From: Nannocystis exedens
GTDB lineage: Bacteria > Myxococcota_A > Polyangia > Nannocystales > Nannocystaceae
Direction of reading: 5' to 3'
Assembly: GCF_002343915.1 (NCBI RefSeq)
Contig: NZ_NETK01000001.1
Span: 1,860,001 to 1,924,000, forward strand
Length of the DNA stretch: 64,000 bases
Shown here piece after piece: positions 1-19,705 of the stretch (its first letter is position 1; every line of letters starts with the position of its first letter). The notes beneath the pieces are model-generated. The model was not told the DNA's origin and ran no database searches. It saw only the letters and a list, made by a program, of their open reading frames with translations. A program made the position numbers and the translations under genes.

Positions 1-2
1 AC

Positions 3-3272
<3,270 letters not shown>

Positions 3273-3279
3273 GGGCGTC

Positions 3280-6200
3280 ATGACCGTCGATACCGACGCA
3301 GCGGACGTGGACGCGATCGCGGTGATCGCCGTGGCGGGGCGGTTCCCGGGCGCGCCGGACGTCGAGGCGCTGTGGGCCAACCTCCGCGCCGGGACCGAGT
3401 CGATCGCCCGCTTCGACGCCGACGAGCTGCGCGCCGCCGGGACCGCCGAGGCGGTGCTCCGCGATCCTCGCCACGTGCCGGCCGCGGCGGTGCTGGACGA
3501 CGTCGAGTGGTTCGACGCCGCGTTCTTCGGCGTCGGCCCGCGCGAGGCCGAGCTGATGGACCCGCAGCAGCGCCTGTTCCTCGAGTGCTGCCACGAGGCG
3601 CTCGAGCGGGCCGGGCACGACCCGCAGCGCTTCCCCGGAGCGATCGGCGTCTACGCGGGCGCCGACCTCAACACCTACCTGCTGCACCTGCACGCCGGCC
3701 GGACGTTCAGCGACGGCGAGCGGCTGCAGGTGCTGCTCGCCAACGACAAGGACTACCTGGCCACGCGCGTGTCGTACAAGCTCGACCTGCGCGGGCCGAG
3801 CGTGGCGGTGCAGACCGCCTGCTCGACGTCGCTGGTCGCGGTGCACATGGCCTGCCAGGCGCTGCTGCACGGCGAGTGCGACATGAGCCTGGCCGGCGGC
3901 GCCTCGGTCGGCGTGCCGCAGCGGGTCGGCTACGTCTATCAGGAGGGCGCGATCCACTCGCCCGACGGCCACTGCCGGCCGTTCGACGCCGCCGCGGCCG
4001 GGACCGTGCCGGGCTCCGGCGTCGGCGTGGTCGTGCTACGGCGGCTCGCCGACGCGCTGGCCGACGGCGACGCGATCCTGGCCGTGATCCGCGGCTCGGC
4101 GATCAACAACGACGGCGCGCAGAAGGTCGGCTACGCCGCGCCCGCGGTCGAGGGCCAGGCGCGGGTGATCGAGGAGGCGCTGGCGGTGGCGGGAGTCGAG
4201 GCCGCGAGCATCGGCTACGTCGAGGCGCACGGGACCGCGACGCCGCTCGGCGACCCCGTCGAGCTGGCTGCGCTGCGCCGGGCCTTCCGCGACGTCGGCA
4301 CCGTCGGCACCTGCCCGATCGGCGCGATCAAGTCGAACTTCGGCCACGCCGGCGCCGCCGCGGGGGTCGCAGGCCTGATCAAGACCGTGCTGTCGCTGGC
4401 GCACGAGGAGCTGCCGCCGACGCTGCACTTCTCGGCCCCCAACCCCGAGCTCGGCCTCGAGCGCTCGCCGTTCTTCGTCAACCGCGCGCTGCGACCCTGG
4501 CCCCGGGGACAGGCGCCGCGCCGCGCCGGCGTCAGCTCGTTCGGCATCGGCGGCACCAACGCCCACGTCGTCGTCGAGGAGGCCCCGCGCGTCCGGGCCT
4601 CGGCCAGCGCCCGACCGGCGCACCTGCTCGTGCTCTCGGCGGCCACGCCCACCGCGCTGGCGACCGCGACCGCCCGCCTGCGCGACGCCCTGGAGCGGCA
4701 GCCGACGCTGCAGCTCGCCGACGTCGCCCACACGCTGCAGACCGGCCGGCGCGCCCTGGCGCACCGCCGGGCGCTGGTGTGCAGGACCTCCGCCGAGGCC
4801 CTCGCCGGGCTCGCCGACGAGGCTCGCCTGGCCAGCGCCCACGTCGACGGCGCGCGCCGGGTGGCCGCCTTCCTGTTCCCCGGCCAGGGCACGCAGCGCC
4901 CCGACATGGGCCGCGAGCTCTACCTCGCCGAGCCCGGCTTCCGCGCCACCATCGATCGCTGCGCCGAGGTCCTGGCGGACCGGCTCGACGTCGATCTGCG
5001 CGCCGTGCTCTACCCCGGCCTCGACGGGCGCGCCGACGCCTCGCGCCGCCTGGGCGACACCGAGGTGGCCCAGCCGGCGCTGCTGGCCGTCGAGGTGGCG
5101 CTGGCGCGGCTGTGGATCGGACGCGGCGTCCGGCCGGCGGCGCTGCTCGGCGACAGCCTCGGCGAGTTCGCGGCCGCGGCTGTCTCGGGGGTCATGTCCC
5201 TCGAGTCAGCCCTCGTCGCGGTCGCGGCCCGCGGCCGGGCGATGCAGGCCGCGCCGGTCGGGGCGATGCTCGCCGTCGCCGCGCCCGAGGCCGCGCTGGC
5301 GCCGTGGCTCGCCGAGGGGGTGACGCTCGCGGCCGTGCATGCCGACGACCGCTGCGTGGTGGCCGGGTCGCCGGAGCAGATCGCCGAGCTCGCCGTCGCC
5401 CTCGCGGCCCGCGGCGTCGGCACCCGGCCGCTCCGCGTCCAGCGGGCCTTTCACTCGCCGGCGATGGCCTGCGCCGTGGCGCCGCTGAAGGCCGCGATGT
5501 CGGCGGTCGCCCTGCGTCCGCCGCAGATCGCCACGCTCTCCAACGTCACCGGCACCTGGCTGACGCCCGAGCAGGCCACCGACCCGGACTACTGGACGCG
5601 CCACCTGTGCGCGCCGGTCCGGCTGCGGGAGGGCTTGCAGCAGCTCGCCGCCGACCCGGCGCGGGTGCTGCTCGAGCTCGGGCCCGGGCAGTCGCTCGCC
5701 AACCTCGCGCGCCGCAGCGGCCACGCCCGCGTCGTCGCCGGCCTGCCGATGCGCGCGCCCGAGGGCGCCTACGGCGAGTCCCTGGCGGCCCTCGGCGCGC
5801 TGTGGCAGGCCGGCGTCGAGGTCGACTGGTCGAGCCTGTACGCCGGCGAGCGGCGGTCCAGGGTGCTGCTCCCGACCTACCCGTTCGAGCGGCGGCGCCA
5901 CTGGTTCGACGGGGCGGCGACGCCCGCCGCGAAGCCGGCGACGACGAGCTCCGCGACGGCGACGAGCTCCGCGCCGACGAGCTCCGCGCCGGCGACGAGC
6001 TCCGCGGCGACGACGACGAGCTCCGCTTCGGCGGCGACGACGAGCTCCGCGACGGCGGCGACGAGCTCCGCGCCGGCGATGCTCGGGTCGGCGGCGACGA
6101 CGACCTCCACGACGACGGCGACGACCTCCACGACGACGGCGACGACCTCCGCGACGACGGCGACGCGCGCGACAGCGACGACGAGCTCCGCGACCCCGAC

Positions 6201-9200
6201 GACGAACGCGACGGCGGCCCCGCTCGCGTCGACGGCGATGACGGCGATGACCAGCTCGACGAGCTCCGCGACCACGACGCTCGCGACGACGGACGTCGCC
6301 AGCGCGCCGTCCGAGCCGCCGACGCAGCTCGCAGACCCGCCTGCGCCGGGGCAGGTCGAGGGCCGGCTGCTCGAGGTGGTGCGCGCGACCGTCGGGGTCG
6401 ACGTCACCGACGCCGAGCGCGGCGCCAGCTTCCTCGAGCTCGGGCTCGACTCGCTCGTGCTCATGCAGTTGAGCCAGGCCGTCGACGCCGCCTTCGGCGT
6501 CCGCGTCGCCTTCCGCCAGTTCTTCGAGGAGCTCGCCACCTTCGACGCCCTGCGCGACCACCTCGAGCGCCACGCCACCCGCGTCGCCGCGCCCGCGAGC
6601 GAGGCCCCGCCGGCGCCGGCCGCCGCGCGGCCCGCGTTCGTGCCGTACCGGCCGCCCCGGCCCGAGCTCGGGGCCCGGCTCGACCCGCGCCAGCAGGCCC
6701 ACCTCGACGCGCTGGTGAGCCGCCTGGTCGCGCGCACGCCGGGCTCGAAGCAGCGGGCCCAGGCCGACCGCGCGGTGCTGGCGGACAACCGCGTGACCGC
6801 GCGCTTCCGGCTGCAGTGGAAGGAGCTGGTCTACCCGATCGTCGCCGCGCGCGCCGACGGGGCGGCGCTGTGGGACGTCGACGGCAACGCCTACGTCGAC
6901 CTGGCCATGGGCTTCGGCGTGCACTTCTTCGGCCACGCCCCCGCGTTCGTCCGCGCCGCGCTCGCGCGGGCGATCGCCGCCGGCATGCCGCTGGGACCGC
7001 AGTCGGAGGCCGCGGGCCGGGTCGCCCGCCGGCTGTGCGCGCTCACCGGGATGGAGCGCGCGACGTTCTGCAACTCGGGCACCGAGGCGGTGATGGCGGC
7101 GCTGCGGATCGCCCGGACCGTGACGCGCCGGCGGAAGGTCGCGCTGTTCGCCGGCTCCTATCACGGCTCGTTCGACGGCACCCTGGCCCGCGGGCTCGCC
7201 CGCGACGGCGAGCGCCGCAGCGTGCCGATGGCGCCCGGCGTGACCGACGGCATGGTCGACGACGTCGTCGTCCTCGACTACGGCGAGCCGAACGCGCTCG
7301 AGTGGGTGCAGCGGCACGGGTCCGAGCTGGCCGCCGTGCTGGTCGAGCCGGTGCAGAGCCGGCGGCCCGACCTCCAGCCGCAGGCGTTCCTGGCCGCGCT
7401 GCGGGCGTCGACGCGGGCGAGCGGGGCGGCGCTGGTGTTCGACGAGATCATCACCGGCCTGCGCTGCCACCCCGGCGGCGCGCAGGCGTTCTTCGGCGTC
7501 GAGGCCGACCTCGCCACCTACGGCAAGGTGCTCGCGGGGGGCCTGCCGATCGGCGTGGTCGCCGGTCGGGCGCGCTTCATGGACGCGATCGACGGCGGCG
7601 CGTGGAGCTACGGCGACGAGTCCTATCCGACCGCCGAGCAGACCTTCTTCGCCGGGACCTTCTGCAAGCACCCGCTCGCGCTGGCCGCCGCCGAGGCGGT
7701 GCTGGCCGAGCTGGCCGCGGCGGGGCCCGGGCTGCAGCGGCGCCTGAACGACCGCACCGCCGCGCTGGCCCACGAGCTCAACGCCCGCTTCGCCGCCGCC
7801 GGGGCCCCGCTGCGCGCCAGCCACTTCGCGTCGCTCTTCATCTTCGAGCCGCTCGCCGAGCAGCCGTTCTTCGACCTGTTCTTCTACCACCTGCTCGCGC
7901 GCAGCATCTACGTGTGGGAGGGCGGCACCTGCTTCCTCTCGACCGCGCACGGCGACGACGACCTCGAGCGCGTCGTCGCGGCGGTGGACGACGCCGTCGC
8001 CGCACTGCAGGCCGGCGGCTTCTTCGGCGGCGCGGCAGCCCGCGCGCCCGCGCAGCCGACCACGCCGCTGCAGCAGGAGCTGTGGACGTTCGCGCAGCTC
8101 GGCCCCGACGCCTCGGCCGCCTGCAACGAGGGCGTGTCGCTGCGCCTGCGCGGCGCGCTCGACGTCGCCGCGCTGCGCCGGGCGCTGCGCGCCGTCATCG
8201 ACCGCCACGAGGCCCTGCGCACCGCGTTCGCCGGCGACGGCCGGACCCGGACCGTCGCCCCCGCCGTGGCCTTCGACCTGCCGGTCGTCGACGTGCCCGA
8301 CGCCGACGCGTTGGCGGCCCGCGTCGACGCGCTGATGCGCCGGCCCTTCGCCCTGGACACGGCGCCGCTGGTGCGGGCCGAGCTCCTCCGCCTCGGCCCC
8401 GACGAGCACCTGCTCGCGCTCGTGCTGCATCACCTCGTCGTCGACAGTTGGTCGCTCGGCGTGCTGGTCCGCGAGCTCGCGGCGCTGTACTCGGCGCACC
8501 GCGACGGGGTCGCGTGCGCGCTGCCGCCGGTGACGCGGGCGCGGCTGGAGGCCCCGGGCGAGCGCGAGGTCGAGGTCGCGGAGCGCTACTGGCTCGCGCG
8601 GCTCGCCGACGGCGCGCCGCACGTGGCCCTGCCCGCCGACCGACCCGACGCCGCCGCCCGCGGCTACGGCGGCGCGCAGCTCCGGCGCCCGCTCGGGCCC
8701 GGACTCGCGCGGTCGCTGCGGCGCTGCGCCCAGGAGCAGGGCTGCACCCTGTTCGTGGCGCTGCTCGCCGGCTTCGAGGCCCTGCTGCGCCTGCTCGGCG
8801 GCCGCGACGAGACCCTCGTCGGCATCCACGGCGCCGGCCAGGCGCTCGCCGGCGCCGACGCCCCGCTCGGCTACGACGTCCGCCTGCTCCCGCTGATCGG
8901 CCGCGTCGACCCCGAGTGGCGCTTCGACGCCGCCCTGCGCGACGCCCGGACCCGCGTGTTCGAGGCGTTCCAGCACCAGCAGTGCCCGCTCGGCCGCCTG
9001 GCCCGGGCGATCCGCCCCTGCGGCGCCGCCGGGCCCCTGCTCGACATCACCTTCGACGTCGAGCGCAGCGGCCCGGCGCCGGCGTTCGCCGGGTTGCAGG
9101 TCGAGGGCGACACGCTCGTCCCGGCCCTCAGCAAGCGCGCGCTCGCGGTCCACGTGCTCGACGACGGCGACGACCTCGTGTGCGAGTGGACCTACGCCCG

Positions 9201-9429
9201 CGAGCGGTTCGCTCCGCAGACGATCGAGCGCTGGCACGCCCTGTACGCCGCGCTGGCCGAGCTCGTGACGCGGCGCCCCGACATCACCCTGCGCGAGCTC
9301 GCGGCCGAGCTGGCGCGGACCGACCGCGCCCTGCAGCGCGCCGCCGACGAGGCCGAGCTGCAGCGCACCACCCAGCGGCTCGGCGCCGCCAGACGGCGCC
9401 CGATCGCCATCGACCGCGGTGAGGACTGA
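3280..9429 (+). CDS. Hybrid PKS-aminotransferase-condensation protein (KS-AT-ACP-AMT-C)
   Basis: A 2049-residue megasynthase. The ketosynthase (about 10-450) has Cys181 in TACSTSL, His317 in EAHGTA and His356 in KSNFGH. The acyltransferase (about 530-810) has nucleophile Ser626 in the unusual GDSLG (normally GHSxG) and RAFHSP near 725, which fits malonyl-CoA. A Thr/Ser/Ala-rich linker covers about 886-1008. The carrier Ser1058 is in LGLDSL. A class III PLP aminotransferase (about 1170-1570) has its Schiff-base Lys1416 in TYGKVLAGG. A condensation domain (about 1590-2010) has HHLVVDS in place of HHxxxDG. There is no ketoreductase, so the beta-keto intermediate should be transaminated to a beta-amino acyl chain, as in mycosubtilin MycA and iturin ItuA. 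The gene lies between two NRPS genes and would extend the upstream amino acid by a C2 unit bearing a beta-amine. Confidence 0.92.
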   Translation: MTVDTDAADVDAIAVIAVAGRFPGAPDVEALWANLRAGTESIARFDADELRAAGTAEAVLRDPRHVPAAAVLDDVEWFDAAFFGVGPREAELMDPQQRLFLECCHEALERAGHDPQRFPGAIGVYAGADLNTYLLHLHAGRTFSDGERLQVLLANDKDYLATRVSYKLDLRGPSVAVQTACSTSLVAVHMACQALLHGECDMSLAGGASVGVPQRVGYVYQEGAIHSPDGHCRPFDAAAAGTVPGSGVGVVVLRRLADALADGDAILAVIRGSAINNDGAQKVGYAAPAVEGQARVIEEALAVAGVEAASIGYVEAHGTATPLGDPVELAALRRAFRDVGTVGTCPIGAIKSNFGHAGAAAGVAGLIKTVLSLAHEELPPTLHFSAPNPELGLERSPFFVNRALRPWPRGQAPRRAGVSSFGIGGTNAHVVVEEAPRVRASASARPAHLLVLSAATPTALATATARLRDALERQPTLQLADVAHTLQTGRRALAHRRALVCRTSAEALAGLADEARLASAHVDGARRVAAFLFPGQGTQRPDMGRELYLAEPGFRATIDRCAEVLADRLDVDLRAVLYPGLDGRADASRRLGDTEVAQPALLAVEVALARLWIGRGVRPAALLGDSLGEFAAAAVSGVMSLESALVAVAARGRAMQAAPVGAMLAVAAPEAALAPWLAEGVTLAAVHADDRCVVAGSPEQIAELAVALAARGVGTRPLRVQRAFHSPAMACAVAPLKAAMSAVALRPPQIATLSNVTGTWLTPEQATDPDYWTRHLCAPVRLREGLQQLAADPARVLLELGPGQSLANLARRSGHARVVAGLPMRAPEGAYGESLAALGALWQAGVEVDWSSLYAGERRSRVLLPTYPFERRRHWFDGAATPAAKPATTSSATATSSAPTSSAPATSSAATTTSSASAATTSSATAATSSAPAMLGSAATTTSTTTATTSTTTATTSATTATRATATTSSATPTTNATAAPLASTAMTAMTSSTSSATTTLATTDVASAPSEPPTQLADPPAPGQVEGRLLEVVRATVGVDVTDAERGASFLELGLDSLVLMQLSQAVDAAFGVRVAFRQFFEELATFDALRDHLERHATRVAAPASEAPPAPAAARPAFVPYRPPRPELGARLDPRQQAHLDALVSRLVARTPGSKQRAQADRAVLADNRVTARFRLQWKELVYPIVAARADGAALWDVDGNAYVDLAMGFGVHFFGHAPAFVRAALARAIAAGMPLGPQSEAAGRVARRLCALTGMERATFCNSGTEAVMAALRIARTVTRRRKVALFAGSYHGSFDGTLARGLARDGERRSVPMAPGVTDGMVDDVVVLDYGEPNALEWVQRHGSELAAVLVEPVQSRRPDLQPQAFLAALRASTRASGAALVFDEIITGLRCHPGGAQAFFGVEADLATYGKVLAGGLPIGVVAGRARFMDAIDGGAWSYGDESYPTAEQTFFAGTFCKHPLALAAAEAVLAELAAAGPGLQRRLNDRTAALAHELNARFAAAGAPLRASHFASLFIFEPLAEQPFFDLFFYHLLARSIYVWEGGTCFLSTAHGDDDLERVVAAVDDAVAALQAGGFFGGAAARAPAQPTTPLQQELWTFAQLGPDASAACNEGVSLRLRGALDVAALRRALRAVIDRHEALRTAFAGDGRTRTVAPAVAFDLPVVDVPDADALAARVDALMRRPFALDTAPLVRAELLRLGPDEHLLALVLHHLVVDSWSLGVLVRELAALYSAHRDGVACALPPVTRARLEAPGEREVEVAERYWLARLADGAPHVALPADRPDAAARGYGGAQLRRPLGPGLARSLRRCAQEQGCTLFVALLAGFEALLRLLGGRDETLVGIHGAGQALAGADAPLGYDVRLLPLIGRVDPEWRFDAALRDARTRVFEAFQHQQCPLGRLARAIRPCGAAGPLLDITFDVERSGPAPAFAGLQVEGDTLVPALSKRALAVHVLDDGDDLVCEWTYARERFAPQTIERWHALYAALAELVTRRPDITLRELAAELARTDRALQRAADEAELQRTTQRLGAARRRPIAIDRGED
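5930..6310 (+). repeat. Triplet-based low-complexity repeat in the PKS linker
   Basis: The DNA is built from repeats such as GACGACGAGCTCCGCG and CGACGACCTCCACGACGACG, always in multiples of three. It encodes a linker of about 125 residues made almost only of Thr, Ser and Ala between the AT and the ACP. The frame is preserved throughout. Replication slippage is the likely source, and length may vary between strains. Confidence 0.85.
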
Positions 9430-9447
9430 CGCAGGACAGGAGCCGAC

Positions 9448-17121
<7,674 letters not shown>

Positions 17122-17122
17122 C

Positions 17123-18055
17123 ATGACCGCCCTCGCTCCACCACCCGACACCCACGCGCGCCCCGACGCCCACGCCCAAGTCCGCGCGGCCTATGAGCGC
17201 GACGGCTTCGCGGTGCTCCGCGGCGTCGTCGACCCCGACACGATCGCCGAGGCCAGCGCGCACCTCGAGTGGCTCACCGCCCGCTACCCCGAGCTCTCGC
17301 CGGAGCACCTGCACCACCCGCTCATGCGCGACGACGCCTTCTGGACCAGCCTCGTCACCGACCCGCGGCTCGTCGACATCGCCGAGGGGTTCCTCGGCCC
17401 CGACATCGCCTGCTTCACCGCGCACTACATCTGCAAGCCGGCGCGCACCGGCATGGCGGTGCTGTGGCACCAAGACGGCGCGTACTGGCAGCTCGACCCC
17501 ATGGAGGCGCTGACGGTGTGGCTGGCGATCGACGAGACCACCGCTGAAAACGGGTGCCTGCGCATGCTCCCCGGCTCGCACCGGACGCCGCTGCAGCCGA
17601 TCGAGCTGCGCAGCGACGTCCCCAACATGCTGTGCTCGTCGCTCGACGCGCGAGGGATCGACCCCGCGCGCGCCGTCGACATCACCCTGCGACCCGGAGA
17701 CGTGTCGATCCACCACCCGCAGTTGATCCACGGCTCGGAGCCGAACCGCTCGCCGACGCGCCGCTGCGGCCTCGACATCGGCTACATCCGGACCTCGACC
17801 CGAGTGTCGAACCGCGAGCTGTACCTGAACCCGGTGCTCGTCCGCGGCCGCCCGGTCCCGGGCGTCAACCGCTATCGGTCGTGGCCGGAGTACGTCGAGG
17901 GGAGCACGATCCCGTTCCGGGCGCGCGAGGCATGGAACGCCCGCGCCCGGAGCATGAACGAATCGCAGCAGTTCTCCGGCGAGACCGCGGAGGACGTGCT
18001 GGTCCAGACGCGACGGATGATCGAGCGGCTGCGCGAAGGGACGGTCCGGACGTGA
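17123..18055 (+). CDS. Phytanoyl-CoA dioxygenase (PhyH)-family Fe(II)/2-oxoglutarate oxygenase
   Basis: 310 residues. The ATG at 17123 is one base after the NRPS stop and follows GGGAG by 5 nt. An upstream in-frame ATG lies inside the NRPS and was not used. The PhyH fold is supported by the HxD pair His116-x-Asp118 in LWHQDGAYW, the distal His203 in LIHGSEPN, and a conserved NGCLRMLPGSH segment. The family hydroxylates or otherwise oxidises unactivated carbons using O2, Fe(II) and 2-oxoglutarate. Here it is translationally linked to the assembly line, so it probably hydroxylates a carrier-bound amino acid or the released peptide. The substrate cannot be told from sequence. Confidence 0.9.
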   Translation: MTALAPPPDTHARPDAHAQVRAAYERDGFAVLRGVVDPDTIAEASAHLEWLTARYPELSPEHLHHPLMRDDAFWTSLVTDPRLVDIAEGFLGPDIACFTAHYICKPARTGMAVLWHQDGAYWQLDPMEALTVWLAIDETTAENGCLRMLPGSHRTPLQPIELRSDVPNMLCSSLDARGIDPARAVDITLRPGDVSIHHPQLIHGSEPNRSPTRRCGLDIGYIRTSTRVSNRELYLNPVLVRGRPVPGVNRYRSWPEYVEGSTIPFRAREAWNARARSMNESQQFSGETAEDVLVQTRRMIERLREGTVRT

Positions 18056-18092
18056 CCGCCGAAATTTCGGAAGATTAGACCGGAGGTGTGTG

Positions 18093-18815
18093 ATGATTGA
18101 TCGTATTGCTGTGACAAACTACGTGGCGGCCAGCCTGGAGCGGATCCGCCGGCACCCGTTCATCCAGGAGGCGCACGCGCAGCGATTGACGCGAGCGCAG
18201 GTGGAGCGCTGGATCATGTGCGCCGGCCGGGAGAGCCGCTCGTTCCCCGACATCCTCATGAACATGCTGGAGTGGTCGACGGACCCGCGGCTGCGCGAGA
18301 CCCTGACCGAGAACCTCAACGACGAGCTCGGCAACGGCGACCCCAGCGACGCCCACTTTCACCACTACCTGCAATTGATCGACGCCCTCGCGCTCGACCC
18401 CGCCGACTTCTACGCCTACCCCGAGGCCTCGGGGATCTCCCTCGCCGTGGCCCTGGCGTACAACATGTCGAAGCAAGGCGACGAGGCCGCGGCGCTCGGC
18501 TACATGCTCGTCAACGAGGCGATGACGCCGATCACCTACGGCGCGGTGAAGGTCGCGCTCCTGCGCTACTACCCCGGCCTCGCCACCGACTTCTTCGACC
18601 TGCACGTCACCGTCGACGCGCGCCACGTCGAGGGGCTGTACGGCGCCGTCGAGGCCCTGCCCGAAGACACGCTCGGCCGCCTGCTCTACGGCATCGACAT
18701 GGGCGAACGCGGCATGGCGTCGCTCCTCGACGAGGCGTACGGTAGCTTCGACCACTGCCGGGCGGTGCCCTCGCTCCGCGACGCGCCGCCCCTGCCGATC
18801 ACCCTCCAGGTCTAG
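18093..18815 (+). CDS. Heme-oxygenase-like diiron oxidase (TenA/CADD/BesC-type superfamily)
   Basis: 240 residues, all-helical. The ATG at 18093 has GGAGG 6 nt upstream; an adjacent in-frame GTG at 18090 is less likely. Candidate metal ligands are Glu78 (NDELG), His88, Glu142 (NEAMTP), His171, Asp175 and His178. This E...H / E / H-x3-D-x2-H pattern is that of the heme-oxygenase-like diiron oxidases (UndA, BesC, the central SznF domain, CADD) rather than the thiaminase TenA. Known members cleave C-C bonds, form terminal alkenes or N-oxygenate. Here the protein sits between a PhyH oxygenase and a methyltransferase behind an NRPS-PKS, so a tailoring role is inferred. The chemistry could be oxidative fragmentation or N-oxygenation; the sequence does not decide. 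Confidence 0.85.
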   Translation: MIDRIAVTNYVAASLERIRRHPFIQEAHAQRLTRAQVERWIMCAGRESRSFPDILMNMLEWSTDPRLRETLTENLNDELGNGDPSDAHFHHYLQLIDALALDPADFYAYPEASGISLAVALAYNMSKQGDEAAALGYMLVNEAMTPITYGAVKVALLRYYPGLATDFFDLHVTVDARHVEGLYGAVEALPEDTLGRLLYGIDMGERGMASLLDEAYGSFDHCRAVPSLRDAPPLPITLQV

Positions 18816-18832
18816 CCGACGAAGGAGCGACC

Positions 18833-19678
18833 ATGACGACCCCCGCCTCCGACGCCATCGACGAGTTCTACCGGTTCTTGTGGCCGGACCGGGCCAGCAA
18901 CGCCGACCGCTTCTCCGCCCTCGACGACCTCCTCCCGACCAGCGACGACGACCCCACGCTGGCGGTGCCCCGGCGCTGGGGCGTCGGCGCCGGCCACGTC
19001 GTCCTCGACATCGGCTGCGGCAAGGGCAAGCAGGCCTGCTGGTTCGCGCGCGAGCACGGCTGCCGCGTCGTCGCCGTCGACCCGGTCGCCCGCAACCTCG
19101 AGATCGCCCGCCAGAACGCGGCCGACGAGCACCTCGAGGCGCTCGTCGACGTCCGCGCGGGCACGATGGAGGCCGTCCCGCTCGCCGACGCCGCCGTCGA
19201 CCTCGTGTGGTGCCGCGACATGTTCAACCACGTCGGCGACTTCGCCGGCGCGCTGCGCGAGGCGGCCCGCGTGCTGCGCCCGAGCGGCCTCATGCTCAAC
19301 TGCAGCGCGGTGGCGACCGAGCGCCTCGAGCCGCGCGAGGCCGAGGAGGTCGGGCGGGCGCTCGCCCTCAACCTCGCCACCCTCTCGCGCCCCGCGGTCG
19401 AAGCGGCGTACGCCGCCGCCGGCCTCGAGATCGTCGAGAGCGGCTCCACCTGCGACATCGACTCGCCGTTCTTCGAGGGCCTCGGCGGCAAGGAGTCCCG
19501 CGATTATCTGCGCCTCGCCGCCCTCGTGCGCGCGCCGGCGCAGTCCGCCCGCCTGTTCGGCGCCGAGGTCTGCGAACGCCTCCGCGGCTTCTATCTGTGG
19601 AACGTCTATCTGATGATCGGCAAGATCGCCTATCACGTCTGGGTGCTGAAGAAGCCCGCGGCGAGCGCCCCTGGCTGA
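18833..19678 (+). CDS. SAM-dependent class I methyltransferase
   Basis: 281 residues. The start at 18833 is 7 nt after AAGGAG. The Rossmann SAM-binding motif VLDIGCGKGKQ is near residues 56-66, followed by an acidic VVAVDP loop and a WCRDMFNHVGD post-motif typical of UbiE/small-molecule methyltransferases. It is the last gene of the plus-strand cluster, 17 bp after the diiron oxidase. It probably O- or N-methylates the peptide product, but the acceptor is unknown. A strong hairpin overlaps its last codons. Confidence 0.88.
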   Translation: MTTPASDAIDEFYRFLWPDRASNADRFSALDDLLPTSDDDPTLAVPRRWGVGAGHVVLDIGCGKGKQACWFAREHGCRVVAVDPVARNLEIARQNAADEHLEALVDVRAGTMEAVPLADAAVDLVWCRDMFNHVGDFAGALREAARVLRPSGLMLNCSAVATERLEPREAEEVGRALALNLATLSRPAVEAAYAAAGLEIVESGSTCDIDSPFFEGLGGKESRDYLRLAALVRAPAQSARLFGAEVCERLRGFYLWNVYLMIGKIAYHVWVLKKPAASAPG

Positions 19679-19690
19679 GCGCTCGCCGCG
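19657..19690. terminator. Perfect 12-bp inverted repeat at the end of the cluster
   Basis: CGCGGCGAGCGC (19657-19668) and its exact complement GCGCTCGCCGCG (19679-19690) flank a 10-nt loop that contains the methyltransferase stop codon. It lies between convergent genes. No T-tract follows on either strand, so it is a candidate bidirectional barrier rather than a classical intrinsic terminator. Confidence 0.6.
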
Positions 19691-19705
19691 ACCCGGACGC
19701 GCGGG

